NCBI GenBank assembly: GCA_009777615.1 | Contig: WRLM01000001.1 | Location: 1 to 64,000 of the forward strand | Length of the DNA stretch: 64,000 nucleotides | Source: Candidatus Methanoplasma cognatum | GTDB taxonomy: Archaea > Thermoplasmatota > Thermoplasmata > Methanomassiliicoccales > Methanomethylophilaceae | Direction: 5' to 3' | Shown: positions 21,841 through 30,653 of the stretch, piece by piece | Numbering within the stretch: the stretch's first letter is position 1 | How the letters are laid out: each line of letters opens with the position of its first letter | Position numbers and translations under genes: made by a program | Notes under the pieces: model-generated | What the model saw: only the letters and a program-made list of their open reading frames with translations | Databases searched by the model: none | What the model was told of the DNA's origin: nothing

Positions 21841-22201
21841 CGTTCAGGCTACTTTAAACCCTTTCTCAAACTTTTCCTTTTTTACTCCAAAGCTCAGTCG
21901 GATATGAATTAATGATCCGCATTGCCATATGCGCAAGGGCCGAAAAACGAGGAAATATCTATACTACCATGTATTCAGTATGTATTTCAAATGAATACTT
22001 TATATATTTATAATTTCATTGAGAAAGTGCTGTGATGAGGTTCCGCAGCCAAGAAAAATAAATGGGACCCCCCTGTGATCCCGAGGGTATCGGGGTGTGC
22101 GACAGAGAAGCCCCCCCTACTAAGTTTTTCCGTCGCCGGCCCGTTTTCCCGAGGGCAATATCGGGATACCCATACCGCACCGGCAGTCCGCAACACCGGC
22201 T

Positions 22202-22321
22202 CTACCGTAAGACCTCCTCAACGGCGGCGTTACGCTCCGCCGCCGTCAAACCTTTCTTCAGGATACGGAACGATTTGAGAGTCCTTTTGGCCCTTCCGGG
22301 AATCGAACGGATCCTTGCCAT
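22202..22321 (-). CDS. Possible 39-residue basic protein, unrecognised
   Basis: The frame begins MARIRSIPGR and ends EEVLR before a TAG stop. It is basic and predicted helical, with an arginine- and lysine-rich first half and an acidic end. There is no clear Shine-Dalgarno site. Its composition looks more protein-like than the other frames in this gene-poor region, but I recognise no family. It may be a remnant of a larger gene or chance. Confidence 0.2.
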   Translation of the reverse strand: MARIRSIPGRAKRTLKSFRILKKGLTAAERNAAVEEVLR

Positions 22322-22728
22322 AGGCTTTGATATCCGTTCGCAGACAGCCAAAGATTAATCAGGCGAGAGGAGCCCCGGAAGAACCGGCTATTGAAGATGT
22401 GAAGCCCGGCTGTTGCGCTCATGTTCTTTCTCCTCCGCCGAATAGGATATGTGTAGCCAATAGGTTCTTCATTTGCCAATCCGAAAAGCAATCTGTCCTT
22501 TTTCCGAGATAGGATGATATTATCATGAATTTTTATTAAAAAAGATTATGCAAATTATGCAATAATTTTAATGAAATATTATCAAAATCCTTCGACCTGG
22601 CACCTGTTTTCACATGACTGAAAATAAATTTATTATTGTCCTTAGCCAATTTAGCTGGTATGGACATCCAGACCAACGTCATTTTCGTGAGGGATTCAGG
22701 AGCATGTCTTGTATCAGTATTTTCTGGC

Positions 22729-22801
22729 CTGCGTTTTCCTAACGAATAATTAGCTATTTCACTGCGTTTTCCTAACGAATAATTAGCTGCTTAACTGCGT
22801 T
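22729..22801. repeat. 33-bp period tandem repeat, about 2.2 copies
   Basis: A 27-base core (beginning ctgcgttttcc, ending attagct) occurs at 22729-22755 and identically at 22762-22788. A truncated third start (ctgcgtt) lies at 22795. The period is exactly 33 bases. It lies about 150 bases upstream of the AAA ATPase gene. With only two full units and a six-base variable gap it is not a CRISPR array. Confidence 0.8.
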
Positions 22802-22859
22802 CTGCAGGATCTTTCTGAAGCGTTCAGATAAATGTGACGGTTATGTTCGTTCATAAAAA

Positions 22860-22947
22860 GTACAAATATTGTACATTATTGGTTCCAATAATGTCTTCAT
22901 TTCACATAACTTATTTATCGGATCATGCCCTACGACTCATTAGGGCA
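22860..22947 (+). promoter_or_regulatory. Promoter with three stacked palindromes before the DUF4143 ATPase gene
   Basis: Three perfect inverted repeats are seen. The first is gtacaa-ata-ttgtac (22860-22874). The second is attattgg-tt-ccaataat (22875-22892) and directly abuts the first. The third is tgcccta-N8-tagggca (22926-22947). A TATA-like ttatttat (22911-22918) lies between the second and third. The third palindrome ends five bases before the ATG at 22953, so it would overlap the transcription start or form a hairpin at the 5' end of the mRNA. Operator function is inferred. Confidence 0.55.
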
Positions 22948-22952
22948 TCCGC

Positions 22953-24251
22953 ATGAAGAGATCCATTGAACCTAAACTGTTGGATTGGAAGAACAGCAAG
23001 GGCAGGAAACCCCTGCTCCTTGTCGGCGCAAGGCAGGTCGGCAAGAGCCATTCTGTCATAGAATTCGGCAGAGCGAATTATGCGAACATCGTCGTATTCA
23101 ATTTCGAAGGGAACGAAACTCTCCGGAAGATATTCGACATGGATCTTGATCCGGAACGAATCGTCACGGAACTGGAGGGTTTTTCGAGTCAGACGATAGT
23201 GCCGCAGGAGACGCTCGTGTTCTTCGACGAGATACAGGCATGCGGCAGAGCGATGACATCGCTGAAATATTTCTATGAACAGTGTCCAGACTACCATATC
23301 ATTGCGGCCGGAAGTCTGTTGGGATCGTATTTGGTAAGAGAGCCGACGTCCTTCCCGGTCGGGAAGGTCAACATACTTACTATGTACCCGGTGACATTCC
23401 TGGAATTCCTGACGGAGATGAACCCCGCGGCGATCCCTCTGATAAAAGAGGCGTTCGAAAAGAATGTTCAGCTCACATTACATGATAAGATGCTGGAACT
23501 CTACAGGATGTACCTCTTTACGGGCGGTATGCCGGAAGCGGTCGCAATATGGAAGGACAGAAGGGACCCTGTGTTCGTGTCGATGGTACACCAGGATATA
23601 CTGACAATGTACATTGGAGATATGGGTAAATATTCCAGTCCGGCCGATCAGGTGAAGACCCGGGCGGTCTACAACAGTCTGCCTGCACAGCTTGCCAAAG
23701 AAAACAAGAAATTTCAATATTCCGTCATCGGCAGCCGCGCAAGAGCTGCGGATTACGAAGCGGGCGTGGATTGGCTGGAGTCGGCGGGGATCGCATTGAG
23801 ATGCCGCAAGACAGGGGCCGGGGAGATCCCCCTCGCATCCAATGTCGATCTCACGTCGTACAAGATATACATGAACGACGTGGGTCTGCTTAATGCCAAG
23901 AGCAGCGTACCGCCGATCACGATCCTCAGCGAGAGATCGAACATATCCGGCGGAGCGAAGGGCGCGATGGCCGAGAACTACGTTATGCAGGAACTTACGG
24001 CGAACGGCCTGGAACCGTACTACTGGGAAAGTAACGGGAAAGCGGAGATCGATTTTGTTGTTCAAATGAATGATAAGGTAATTCCGATAGAGGTCAAGGC
24101 CGCCGACAATGTGAAGGCGAAGAGCCTTCAGGAATTCGTGAAGAAATATTCGCCCGAATATTCGATACGTGCATCCGCGAAGAACTTCGGGTTTGACAAT
24201 GGCATAAAGAGCGTGCCGTTCTATGCACTCTGGTGCATTCAGCCGACGTGA
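22953..24251 (+). CDS. AAA family ATPase with DUF4143 C-terminal domain
   Basis: This 432-residue protein has a Walker A motif (GARQVGKS, residues 25-32) and a Walker B motif (LVFFDEIQ, 88-95). The C-terminal third carries the fold region typical of DUF4143, ending in a segment IEVKAAD that resembles a PD-(D/E)XK nuclease core (EIDF then IEVK). The family is common as single, sporadically distributed genes in archaea and anaerobic bacteria; its physiological role is not established. The length fits the family. The ATG at 22953 is the first start after the palindromic promoter. It stands alone, with 176 bases to the next gene. Confidence 0.85.
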   Translation: MKRSIEPKLLDWKNSKGRKPLLLVGARQVGKSHSVIEFGRANYANIVVFNFEGNETLRKIFDMDLDPERIVTELEGFSSQTIVPQETLVFFDEIQACGRAMTSLKYFYEQCPDYHIIAAGSLLGSYLVREPTSFPVGKVNILTMYPVTFLEFLTEMNPAAIPLIKEAFEKNVQLTLHDKMLELYRMYLFTGGMPEAVAIWKDRRDPVFVSMVHQDILTMYIGDMGKYSSPADQVKTRAVYNSLPAQLAKENKKFQYSVIGSRARAADYEAGVDWLESAGIALRCRKTGAGEIPLASNVDLTSYKIYMNDVGLLNAKSSVPPITILSERSNISGGAKGAMAENYVMQELTANGLEPYYWESNGKAEIDFVVQMNDKVIPIEVKAADNVKAKSLQEFVKKYSPEYSIRASAKNFGFDNGIKSVPFYALWCIQPT

Positions 24252-24428
24252 ATGGTCCTGCTCAGGGCCGTATAGGAACGGATGAGTGCGGCCGCCGGCG
24301 TATGCTTCCGGGCGCCCGCTCTGTTATCCTCCTATTCCCGTTTCCGCCGAGTTCCCAAAGAGCCACCACGCCAAGCGGCGTTGCGATTACTCTAAATACA
24401 GCTTTATTCTAATGGCAAAGGATTCATA

Positions 24429-27400
24429 ATGAGGTCGCTGGAGAGGGTAAATAGAACACACTCCATGGAAGAGGTAATGGATCTGATGGAACCGCTCATT
24501 TCAACGTGGTTCAGAGAAAGATTCGATATGCTTACGGAGCCGCAGGCTAAAGCCATCCCGGCGATACACCAAAGGAAGAACGTGCTTGTATCGTCCCCAA
24601 CCGGCTCCGGCAAGACCCTCACCGCCTTCACGAGCATTATCAACGAACTCACCAGATACGCCGCGGAGGGGAAGCTTGAGGAAAGGATATACTGCGTTTA
24701 CATCTCACCGCTTAAAGCGCTTGCCAATGACGTCAACAGGAACCTCAATACTCCCCTTGCAGAGATGAGAGAGGTCGCCGCCGCCCGCGGCATGAACGTT
24801 CCCGGTATCAAGGTGGCGGTGAGGTCCGGCGACACGCCGCAGAACGAGAGGCAGAAGATGGTGAGGCACCCGCCGCACATCCTGATCACGACGCCGGAGT
24901 CACTGGCCCTGATGCTCGCCGCGCCGAAGTTCAAAGAGAATCTGAGGAAAGTGGAATGGGTGATCCTCGACGAGATACATGACATATGCGATTCGAAGAG
25001 GGGGGCGTTCCTCTCCCTTACGCTTGAGCGTCTCAGGGACCACTGCGAGACCGATTTCTCCCGCATAGGGTTATCTGCCACTCTGGCCCCCATCGAGGCG
25101 ATAGCGGGGTTCCTGGCCGGCTGCGGGGCCGACGCCGCGCACAGGGAGGTGACGCTCGTGGAGGCCGATTCAAAGAAAGAGCTGGACCTGAAGGTCATAT
25201 GTCCGACCGACGATATGACGGCCCTGTCCTCGGACATCGTGAACTCCATGATGTACGACAAAGTGAAGGAGATGGTCGACCGGCACGAAACGACGCTGAT
25301 ATTCACGAACACCCGGTCCGGCGCAGAGAGCGTTGTCTACAAACTGAAAGAGAGAGGCCTGGAAAGCGTGGAGGTCCACCACAGCTCTCTGGGCAGGGAG
25401 ACCAGGCTGGACGTCGAGGAGAGGCTCAAGAGGGGCGAGATCAAATGCGTGGTGTCGTCCACGTCCCTGGAGCTGGGGATAGATATAGGATCGATAGACC
25501 TCGTATGCCAGATCGGTTCGCCGAAATCCGTCGCCAAGGGGCTGCAGAGGATAGGCAGAAGTGGCCACAGCTTCGGCAGGGTCGCGAAGGGAAGGCTCAT
25601 AGTCTTCGACCCGGACGATCTGGTCGAATGCGCGGTGATGTGCCGCGCAGCGCACAGAGGGGACATTGACAGAGTAAGCATACCCGAGAACTGCCTTGAT
25701 GTCCTTGCCCAGGCTGTCGTGGGGATGAGTCTGGACAAGAGATGGGACGCGGACGCCGCGTACGATCTTGTTAAGGGATCCTATTGCTACAGGAACCTCA
25801 GCAAAGGCAGCTTCACGGATGTCCTGAGATATCTGGGAAGCAAGGACGAGCACGAAGGGGTCTACTCCAAGATATGGTACGACGAGGAAGACAACACCTT
25901 CGGCAGGAAGAAAGGAGCCAGGATGATATACCTGATGAACCTGGGCACCATACCCGAAGAGGCTAACTACAGAGTGGTGACCAACCACGGCAGCGTCGCC
26001 GGGGAACTGTCGGAGAAGTTCGTCGAAAGGCTCGCTCCGAGGGACGTGTTCGTCCTCGGAGGAAGGTCGCTCGAGTTCGTCAGATCAAAAGGGATGGTGG
26101 CGCATGTCAAAGAGGCCACCGGAAGGAAGCCCACGGTCCCCTCGTGGGCGGGAGAGATGCTTCCGAGAAGCTTCGACCTCTCGATGGACGTCGCCGTTTT
26201 CAGGAAGGAGATGTCTCAGCTGATATCGGACGAGCCCGCCGACCTGATACTCAAGCTGAGCTATGATCTGGATATAGACGAGGGGTCGGCAAGGAGCCTG
26301 ATATCCTATTTCAAAGAGCAGAAGGCCGTGACCGGCAGCATACCGGACATCGACAGGCTGGCGATAGAAGAATACATAGACCCGTCCGGGAACCAGAGGA
26401 TAATCTTTCACTTCCCCTTCGGAAGAAGGGTGAACGACGCGCTGTCAAGAGGATATGCTTACCGGCTGTCGAACATGATCGGTTCTAACGTCTCTGTCAC
26501 GATGTCGGATGACAACTTCATGATCGGAACCCCCAGAAAGATCGACATCGGACAGATACCGGGGCTTCTTTCGTCGCGGGAACTGGACCCGATACTTAGG
26601 AAAGCGATAAAGGACTCGGAGATATTCAAACTCAGGTTCAGGCACACCGCCGCCCGCAGCTTCATGATATTGAGGAATTATCTGGGAAGACCAATCTCCG
26701 TGAACAGGCAGCAGGTAAGGTCATCGTACCTTCTGGACATGCTCGGCAATATGGAAAATGTCCCCGTGATCGAGGAAACATACCGCGAGGTCCTCGAGGA
26801 CGACATGGACATCAAGAGCGCAGCGGAGGTCCTAGAGATGATAGAGAACGGAAAGATGGGCGTGGACGTGTTCCCGTTCAGCGGAACACCCTCTCCGTTC
26901 GCCCACTCCATAATCCTGTCGGGATTCTCCGATATCGTCCTCATGGAGGACAGATCGGAGCTGCTCAAGGAACTTCACAGGAAGGTCCTTCACAGAGCGC
27001 TCGGCGATTCCGTGAAGGAGTTCGAGTTCAGCGAGGATCAGGTGATCCCGTATTTCAGGCAGAAGATCGGGCGCATAGCGTCGAAGAACGACATCGTTCC
27101 CCTGCTCATGAGAACGGGGCCGCTCCAAGCCATAAGAGAACGGGGCCGCAATATCTATTCATACTGCGACGACGACAAGAAGGTCGTCGACGAATGGGTG
27201 AGGGAACTTCTGAAAGAGGGAGCGATCGGAACGGTATTCCTTGACGAGCCGCACATAATGGTGAGGTCCGAAGTACCCATATACGCCGCGGCGACCGCCA
27301 AAGAACGGGAGCTGAATGACATTGACGTCAAAGTGCTCGAACGGGTCGGGAACGGGACCGCGCTCAGCGAGATAACCGCCGCCCTGGAGATAAGCGAGGA

Positions 27401-29801
27401 CGTGACGTTCAGGTCCATGAGGAAGCTGGAGTCCATGTACCTGGTGACAAGGACGGATATCACGGCGAACAACAAATGGTACTTCTCAAAGGCCGATTAT
27501 CCTCCGCTTGACAAAGATAAGTGTTTGGACGAGATCGTCTTCAGATACCTGGGCTGTTTCGCCCCGTCCACTGTCCCAGAGGTCGCGTTCGCTCTCTCTA
27601 TAACCGAGAAGGAGGCCCAGTCCGCATTGGACTCTCTGGTCAACAGCGAAGAGGCGGTAAGGGGGCAGTTCCTGGTGTCTCAGAGCCCGCAGTACATGAA
27701 AATGATCGACCGCATGAGGCTGAGGGCCGGTAAGGAGAACATCTACGATTTTGACACGGTCGACGAATACAGAAGGACCAAGGGGGAACAGTTCGGCACC
27801 ATTGAGGATTATTTCAAATTCTACGGCTCCGCCGGAAGCGAGATAGACGTCTACAACAGGGTCAAGAACTTCAGCCTTGAGGAATGGTACGGGCTGAGAG
27901 AATCCGAGAGGCTGCTTCTGGGGAGGTTCATAAGAGGAAGGGTGAGGTATGTGCTGTCCGAGGACGGCGACAGACTTGCGGCCCTGAGGCCCTCGGAGAT
28001 CACATCTTCCGATAAAGAGCTGCTTTCCCTTATCGAAGGGATGGGGCAGGCGACGATGAGGCAGCTGGTCGCCGCGACGGGCGGGGAAAAGAACGATATC
28101 AAGGAATCGATCCAGAGACTCGACCGTTCCCTGATGATCATCCGCGCGTTCACCGACAGGGAGGATTGGGGCACCGAGAACACTTACAAACCGTACTATC
28201 CGGAAAGGCCGGCGACGGATCAGACGGAAGAGCTTGTACGCGAGTACATACTCTCTTACGGACCCATACCCGCCCAGGCCCTGCGTTTCCTCCTCGGCTT
28301 GGCCGCCGATGAGGCCGAGAGGCTGGCGGTATCGGCGGGAGCGGTGACGATCTTCGTCGGTAACGGACAGAGCCAGATGTACATCATGCCCGAGGAGGTT
28401 CCCCTGATATCAAAGGTAAGGAACAGGAAGGAGACGCTGACCATACGGTCGCTGTTCGACCCGGACCTGGGGTCAAAATGGGCGGAGCTTTCCGCAAGGT
28501 ACGGGGACAGGTGGATCTATCCGGCGACCAAGGGCAACAAGGTCGTGGGCGCGTTGGAGATATGGGAGATGTCCGGCTGCATCGAGGTAAGGAGCATGGA
28601 TATGGACTCGCCCGACCTTCTGCCGGAAGTGCTCGCGGCCTTGGACCGCCTCATGGGATTCTTCAACATGAAAGGGGTGGACATCGTGAGGGTCAGGGAG
28701 ATCCTGGGCAAGGACGCGTCGGAACTTGATGACGATAAGGTAAAATGCCTGAAGGATAACGGGTACAGGTTTGTCAACGGGTTCTATGCGAAAGGGGACT
28801 TCATAGACAGGACGATGTCTGACGAAGAGCACCTGAGCTATGTGTTCCTCAGGCAGAGGATCTCCAAGTCGGCCAAGTTCTCCACGGTCGGCGAGGCCGT
28901 GAAGGCCAGAGGATACATAAGGAACGATCAGGAGATGGTGACAAGGGTATCTCAGAAAGTGCCGTTCAAGAAGATACTGGGCGGAGGCGGGCTTCTCAGG
29001 ATGTCGCTGCTGCCCGGCTACGTGGGATACACCACGGCCGAATTCGCCCCTTTCTACCGCTCCGCAAAAGCCGCCGATCAGGACCGCGACGCCGGGACGA
29101 TCGCGGCGCTGATCCGCGACAGGCAGCCAATATCAAGGAAAGAGATCGTCTCGAACTCTCCGTTCTCGGAGGAAAGGACCCTGGAGCTGATCTCCGAACT
29201 GTCCAAAGCGTCCGCCCTATGCCAGGATCAGGATTCTTTCTACTACGTAGTGCCGCCGAGCGGTCTGGGCAGAGAAGAGGCGCTGAGAGCCATAACAAGA
29301 AGGCACTTCAAAGACTTCGGCACGTTCTCCGCCGAAGAGCTGGCTCAATTCCTTTCGGTCAGAATGTCAATGGTAAGGAGAACGCTGTCCGACCTGGAGG
29401 AGGAGGGTTTCCTGGTCAAAGGATTCCTCGTGAATGACGACCCCACGCCCAGATGGATGCTGAAGGAGGATGCGGAGACCAAACCGGAGCCGTTCACGGA
29501 GACCTTCCTGCTGAACACCCAGGACAACCTGCATATCTATCTGCGCGACATGATCAAAAGAGAATGCGGCGCGACGGAGTGCGTGGTATTTGACGGAACG
29601 AAGATAATAGGGAGTTTCTCCGGGAAGATATCGTCTTCCGGCGCAAAGGTAGAGAATTTCAAAGGCAGCGAGAAGGCATACAGGCACATGAAAGAGACGG
29701 CCAAATCCCTCGGCGTGAAGATAGAGGAGAAAAAGGCCCAGGAAGAAGAGGACTGGGACGTGTCTGAATTTTATCTGAAGACGAATCCCGGCGCCATCTG
29801 A
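24429..29801 (+). CDS. Very long Lhr-type superfamily 2 helicase
   Basis: At 1,790 residues this is about twice the usual archaeal Lhr. The N-terminal ~870 residues form the Lhr core: Walker A SPTGSGKT (56-63), DEIH box (181-184), a GLSATL segment, and the helicase C domain with GRSGHS. The Lhr-specific PSWAGEMLPRSFDL segment follows. The remaining ~900 residues contain several winged-helix-like stretches and no motif I can name; long bacterial Lhr proteins also carry a large C-terminal extension. Lhr enzymes translocate 3'-5' on single-stranded DNA and unwind DNA or DNA-RNA duplexes, probably in repair. The nearest upstream ATG in frame is closed by a TAA, which supports this start. A shorter Lhr lies at 49671-52415. 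Confidence 0.85.
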   Translation: MRSLERVNRTHSMEEVMDLMEPLISTWFRERFDMLTEPQAKAIPAIHQRKNVLVSSPTGSGKTLTAFTSIINELTRYAAEGKLEERIYCVYISPLKALANDVNRNLNTPLAEMREVAAARGMNVPGIKVAVRSGDTPQNERQKMVRHPPHILITTPESLALMLAAPKFKENLRKVEWVILDEIHDICDSKRGAFLSLTLERLRDHCETDFSRIGLSATLAPIEAIAGFLAGCGADAAHREVTLVEADSKKELDLKVICPTDDMTALSSDIVNSMMYDKVKEMVDRHETTLIFTNTRSGAESVVYKLKERGLESVEVHHSSLGRETRLDVEERLKRGEIKCVVSSTSLELGIDIGSIDLVCQIGSPKSVAKGLQRIGRSGHSFGRVAKGRLIVFDPDDLVECAVMCRAAHRGDIDRVSIPENCLDVLAQAVVGMSLDKRWDADAAYDLVKGSYCYRNLSKGSFTDVLRYLGSKDEHEGVYSKIWYDEEDNTFGRKKGARMIYLMNLGTIPEEANYRVVTNHGSVAGELSEKFVERLAPRDVFVLGGRSLEFVRSKGMVAHVKEATGRKPTVPSWAGEMLPRSFDLSMDVAVFRKEMSQLISDEPADLILKLSYDLDIDEGSARSLISYFKEQKAVTGSIPDIDRLAIEEYIDPSGNQRIIFHFPFGRRVNDALSRGYAYRLSNMIGSNVSVTMSDDNFMIGTPRKIDIGQIPGLLSSRELDPILRKAIKDSEIFKLRFRHTAARSFMILRNYLGRPISVNRQQVRSSYLLDMLGNMENVPVIEETYREVLEDDMDIKSAAEVLEMIENGKMGVDVFPFSGTPSPFAHSIILSGFSDIVLMEDRSELLKELHRKVLHRALGDSVKEFEFSEDQVIPYFRQKIGRIASKNDIVPLLMRTGPLQAIRERGRNIYSYCDDDKKVVDEWVRELLKEGAIGTVFLDEPHIMVRSEVPIYAAATAKERELNDIDVKVLERVGNGTALSEITAALEISEDVTFRSMRKLESMYLVTRTDITANNKWYFSKADYPPLDKDKCLDEIVFRYLGCFAPSTVPEVAFALSITEKEAQSALDSLVNSEEAVRGQFLVSQSPQYMKMIDRMRLRAGKENIYDFDTVDEYRRTKGEQFGTIEDYFKFYGSAGSEIDVYNRVKNFSLEEWYGLRESERLLLGRFIRGRVRYVLSEDGDRLAALRPSEITSSDKELLSLIEGMGQATMRQLVAATGGEKNDIKESIQRLDRSLMIIRAFTDREDWGTENTYKPYYPERPATDQTEELVREYILSYGPIPAQALRFLLGLAADEAERLAVSAGAVTIFVGNGQSQMYIMPEEVPLISKVRNRKETLTIRSLFDPDLGSKWAELSARYGDRWIYPATKGNKVVGALEIWEMSGCIEVRSMDMDSPDLLPEVLAALDRLMGFFNMKGVDIVRVREILGKDASELDDDKVKCLKDNGYRFVNGFYAKGDFIDRTMSDEEHLSYVFLRQRISKSAKFSTVGEAVKARGYIRNDQEMVTRVSQKVPFKKILGGGGLLRMSLLPGYVGYTTAEFAPFYRSAKAADQDRDAGTIAALIRDRQPISRKEIVSNSPFSEERTLELISELSKASALCQDQDSFYYVVPPSGLGREEALRAITRRHFKDFGTFSAEELAQFLSVRMSMVRRTLSDLEEEGFLVKGFLVNDDPTPRWMLKEDAETKPEPFTETFLLNTQDNLHIYLRDMIKRECGATECVVFDGTKIIGSFSGKISSSGAKVENFKGSEKAYRHMKETAKSLGVKIEEKKAQEEEDWDVSEFYLKTNPGAI

Positions 29802-29850
29802 GGCCGCCGCCGCATATTCCGCGGGGAAAGTCTTGAACAGATCAAAGAAC

Positions 29851-29879
29851 ATAATATATTTGTATGTCATTGTCATACA
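29851..29879 (+). promoter_or_regulatory. TATA box and palindromic operator of the relBE-like locus
   Basis: An AT run ataatatatt (29851-29860) is followed at once by tgtatg-N7-cataca (29861-29879). The antitoxin ATG is at 29887. A palindrome over the transcription start is what autorepression by the antitoxin would need; this role is inferred. Confidence 0.5.
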
Positions 29880-29886
29880 GATATGC

Positions 29887-30108
29887 ATGGTATATTCGAT
29901 AAGATTCTCTTCCGAAGAGCAGATGCTCATAGAGCAGTATGCGGTCATTCATGGCTCGACCATTTCCGACGTCATACGCAAGGCTACAATGGAGATGATA
30001 GAGGACGAACTCGATATAGAAATTTGCCGAATGGCTCTTAAGAACTATGAAAAGAACCCCAAGACCTATTCCCATGACGATATAAAGAAGGAGCTGGGCC
30101 TCCTTTGA
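29887..30108 (+). CDS. RelB-type antitoxin (DUF6290-like)
   Basis: I start this at the ATG at 29887 (protein begins MVYSIRFSSEEQ), giving 73 residues. A longer frame from 29833 would run through the promoter. The N-terminal pattern of a beta strand (YSIRF) and two helices is that of a ribbon-helix-helix DNA-binding antitoxin; the acidic C-terminal part would wrap the toxin. Its stop codon overlaps the toxin start by four bases (TTGA), so the two are translationally coupled. Family proteins neutralise RelE toxins and repress their own promoter. Confidence 0.8.
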   Translation: MVYSIRFSSEEQMLIEQYAVIHGSTISDVIRKATMEMIEDELDIEICRMALKNYEKNPKTYSHDDIKKELGLL

Positions 30109-30371
30109 CATATGAGGTCATTTATGCCGAGGATGCACGCAGGTCCCTGAAGAAAATGGATGCGGCAATGTCCGGGGCGATCTTATCCTGGATCGAAAAG
30201 AACCTTGTGGGAACCGACAACCCCCGCAGGAGCGGCAAGGCCCTGGCCGGAGATCTGGCCGGGATGTGGAGATATCGTGTCGGCGATTTCCGCATCTTTG
30301 CGAAGATCGAAGACAAAAGGCTCGTCATATTAATATTAGAGATACGAAACAGGCGTAACGCATACCGTTGA
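30105..30371 (+). CDS. RelE/ParE-family toxin
   Basis: This 88-residue protein starts at TTG (30105), overlapping the antitoxin stop. It has the RelE layout: an early strand (YEVIYAEDA), a basic helical region, then GMWRYRVGDFRIFAKI and a final strand with LEIRNRRNAYR. RelE enzymes cut mRNA on the ribosome in the A site; ParE relatives poison gyrase. The conserved RYRVGDFR pattern fits RelE better. Together with the preceding RelB-like gene it forms a complete toxin-antitoxin pair. Confidence 0.85.
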   Translation: MTYEVIYAEDARRSLKKMDAAMSGAILSWIEKNLVGTDNPRRSGKALAGDLAGMWRYRVGDFRIFAKIEDKRLVILILEIRNRRNAYR

Positions 30372-30463
30372 CCGTGTCATAGACACCAGCGATCATCCGC
30401 TGACAGGGAGCGGCCTGCCCCATCCGACACGGTCTTTCCCGAGACCGAATTCCCAGTCATTCT

Positions 30464-30628
30464 TTGGAATTTATTAAATTTAAAAACACAACCCTCTCGA
30501 TTGTTGACGTAGTGGGCGTACTTACAGAGCAACCGACGCATAGAGGTGCGGCTAAGTATTGGAGCGTCTTGAAAGTACGCCTCAAAGAAGAGGGAAACGA
30601 ACTGACTACAAATTGTAGGCAGTTGAAA
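30464..30628 (+). pseudogene. Fragment of a BRO-N / phage antirepressor-type gene
   Basis: The frame encodes DVVGVLTEQ, then KYWSVLKVRLKEEG, then TTNCRQLK. These match the N-terminal half of the Bro-N domain found in phage and mobile-element regulators, as I know the family. The similarity stops after about 55 codons; the frame continues with an unrelated tail that runs into the convergent gene at 30654. A full protein would have over 200 residues, so this is a remnant. It sits directly after the toxin-antitoxin pair. Confidence 0.6.
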
Positions 30629-30653
30629 GTGAAAAAAAGGGGCGATGCCCCGT

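Larger units (their letters stand above)
21841..22952. other. 1.1-kb gene-poor region with promoter-like and repeat elements
   Basis: No convincing long gene is present. Seen in order: an AT-rich stretch with an inverted repeat gtattca/tgaatac (21971-21977, 21992-21998) and a strong TATA-like run (22000-22013) that leads to no clear gene on the plus strand. Then comes a GC-rich block (22058-22350) with a 39-codon minus-strand frame (22202-22321), a very AT-rich block (22510-22640), a 33-bp tandem repeat (22729-22801), and three palindromes before the ATPase gene. It looks like a decayed or intergenic accessory region. Confidence 0.5.

Noticed and set aside
22062-22491. Several 60-98 codon frames in the gene-poor region
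   Set aside because: They overlap in different frames, with arginine- and proline-rich composition typical of non-coding GC-rich DNA.
22729-22801. CRISPR-like repeat
   Set aside because: Only two full units with a six-base gap, and no cas genes nearby.
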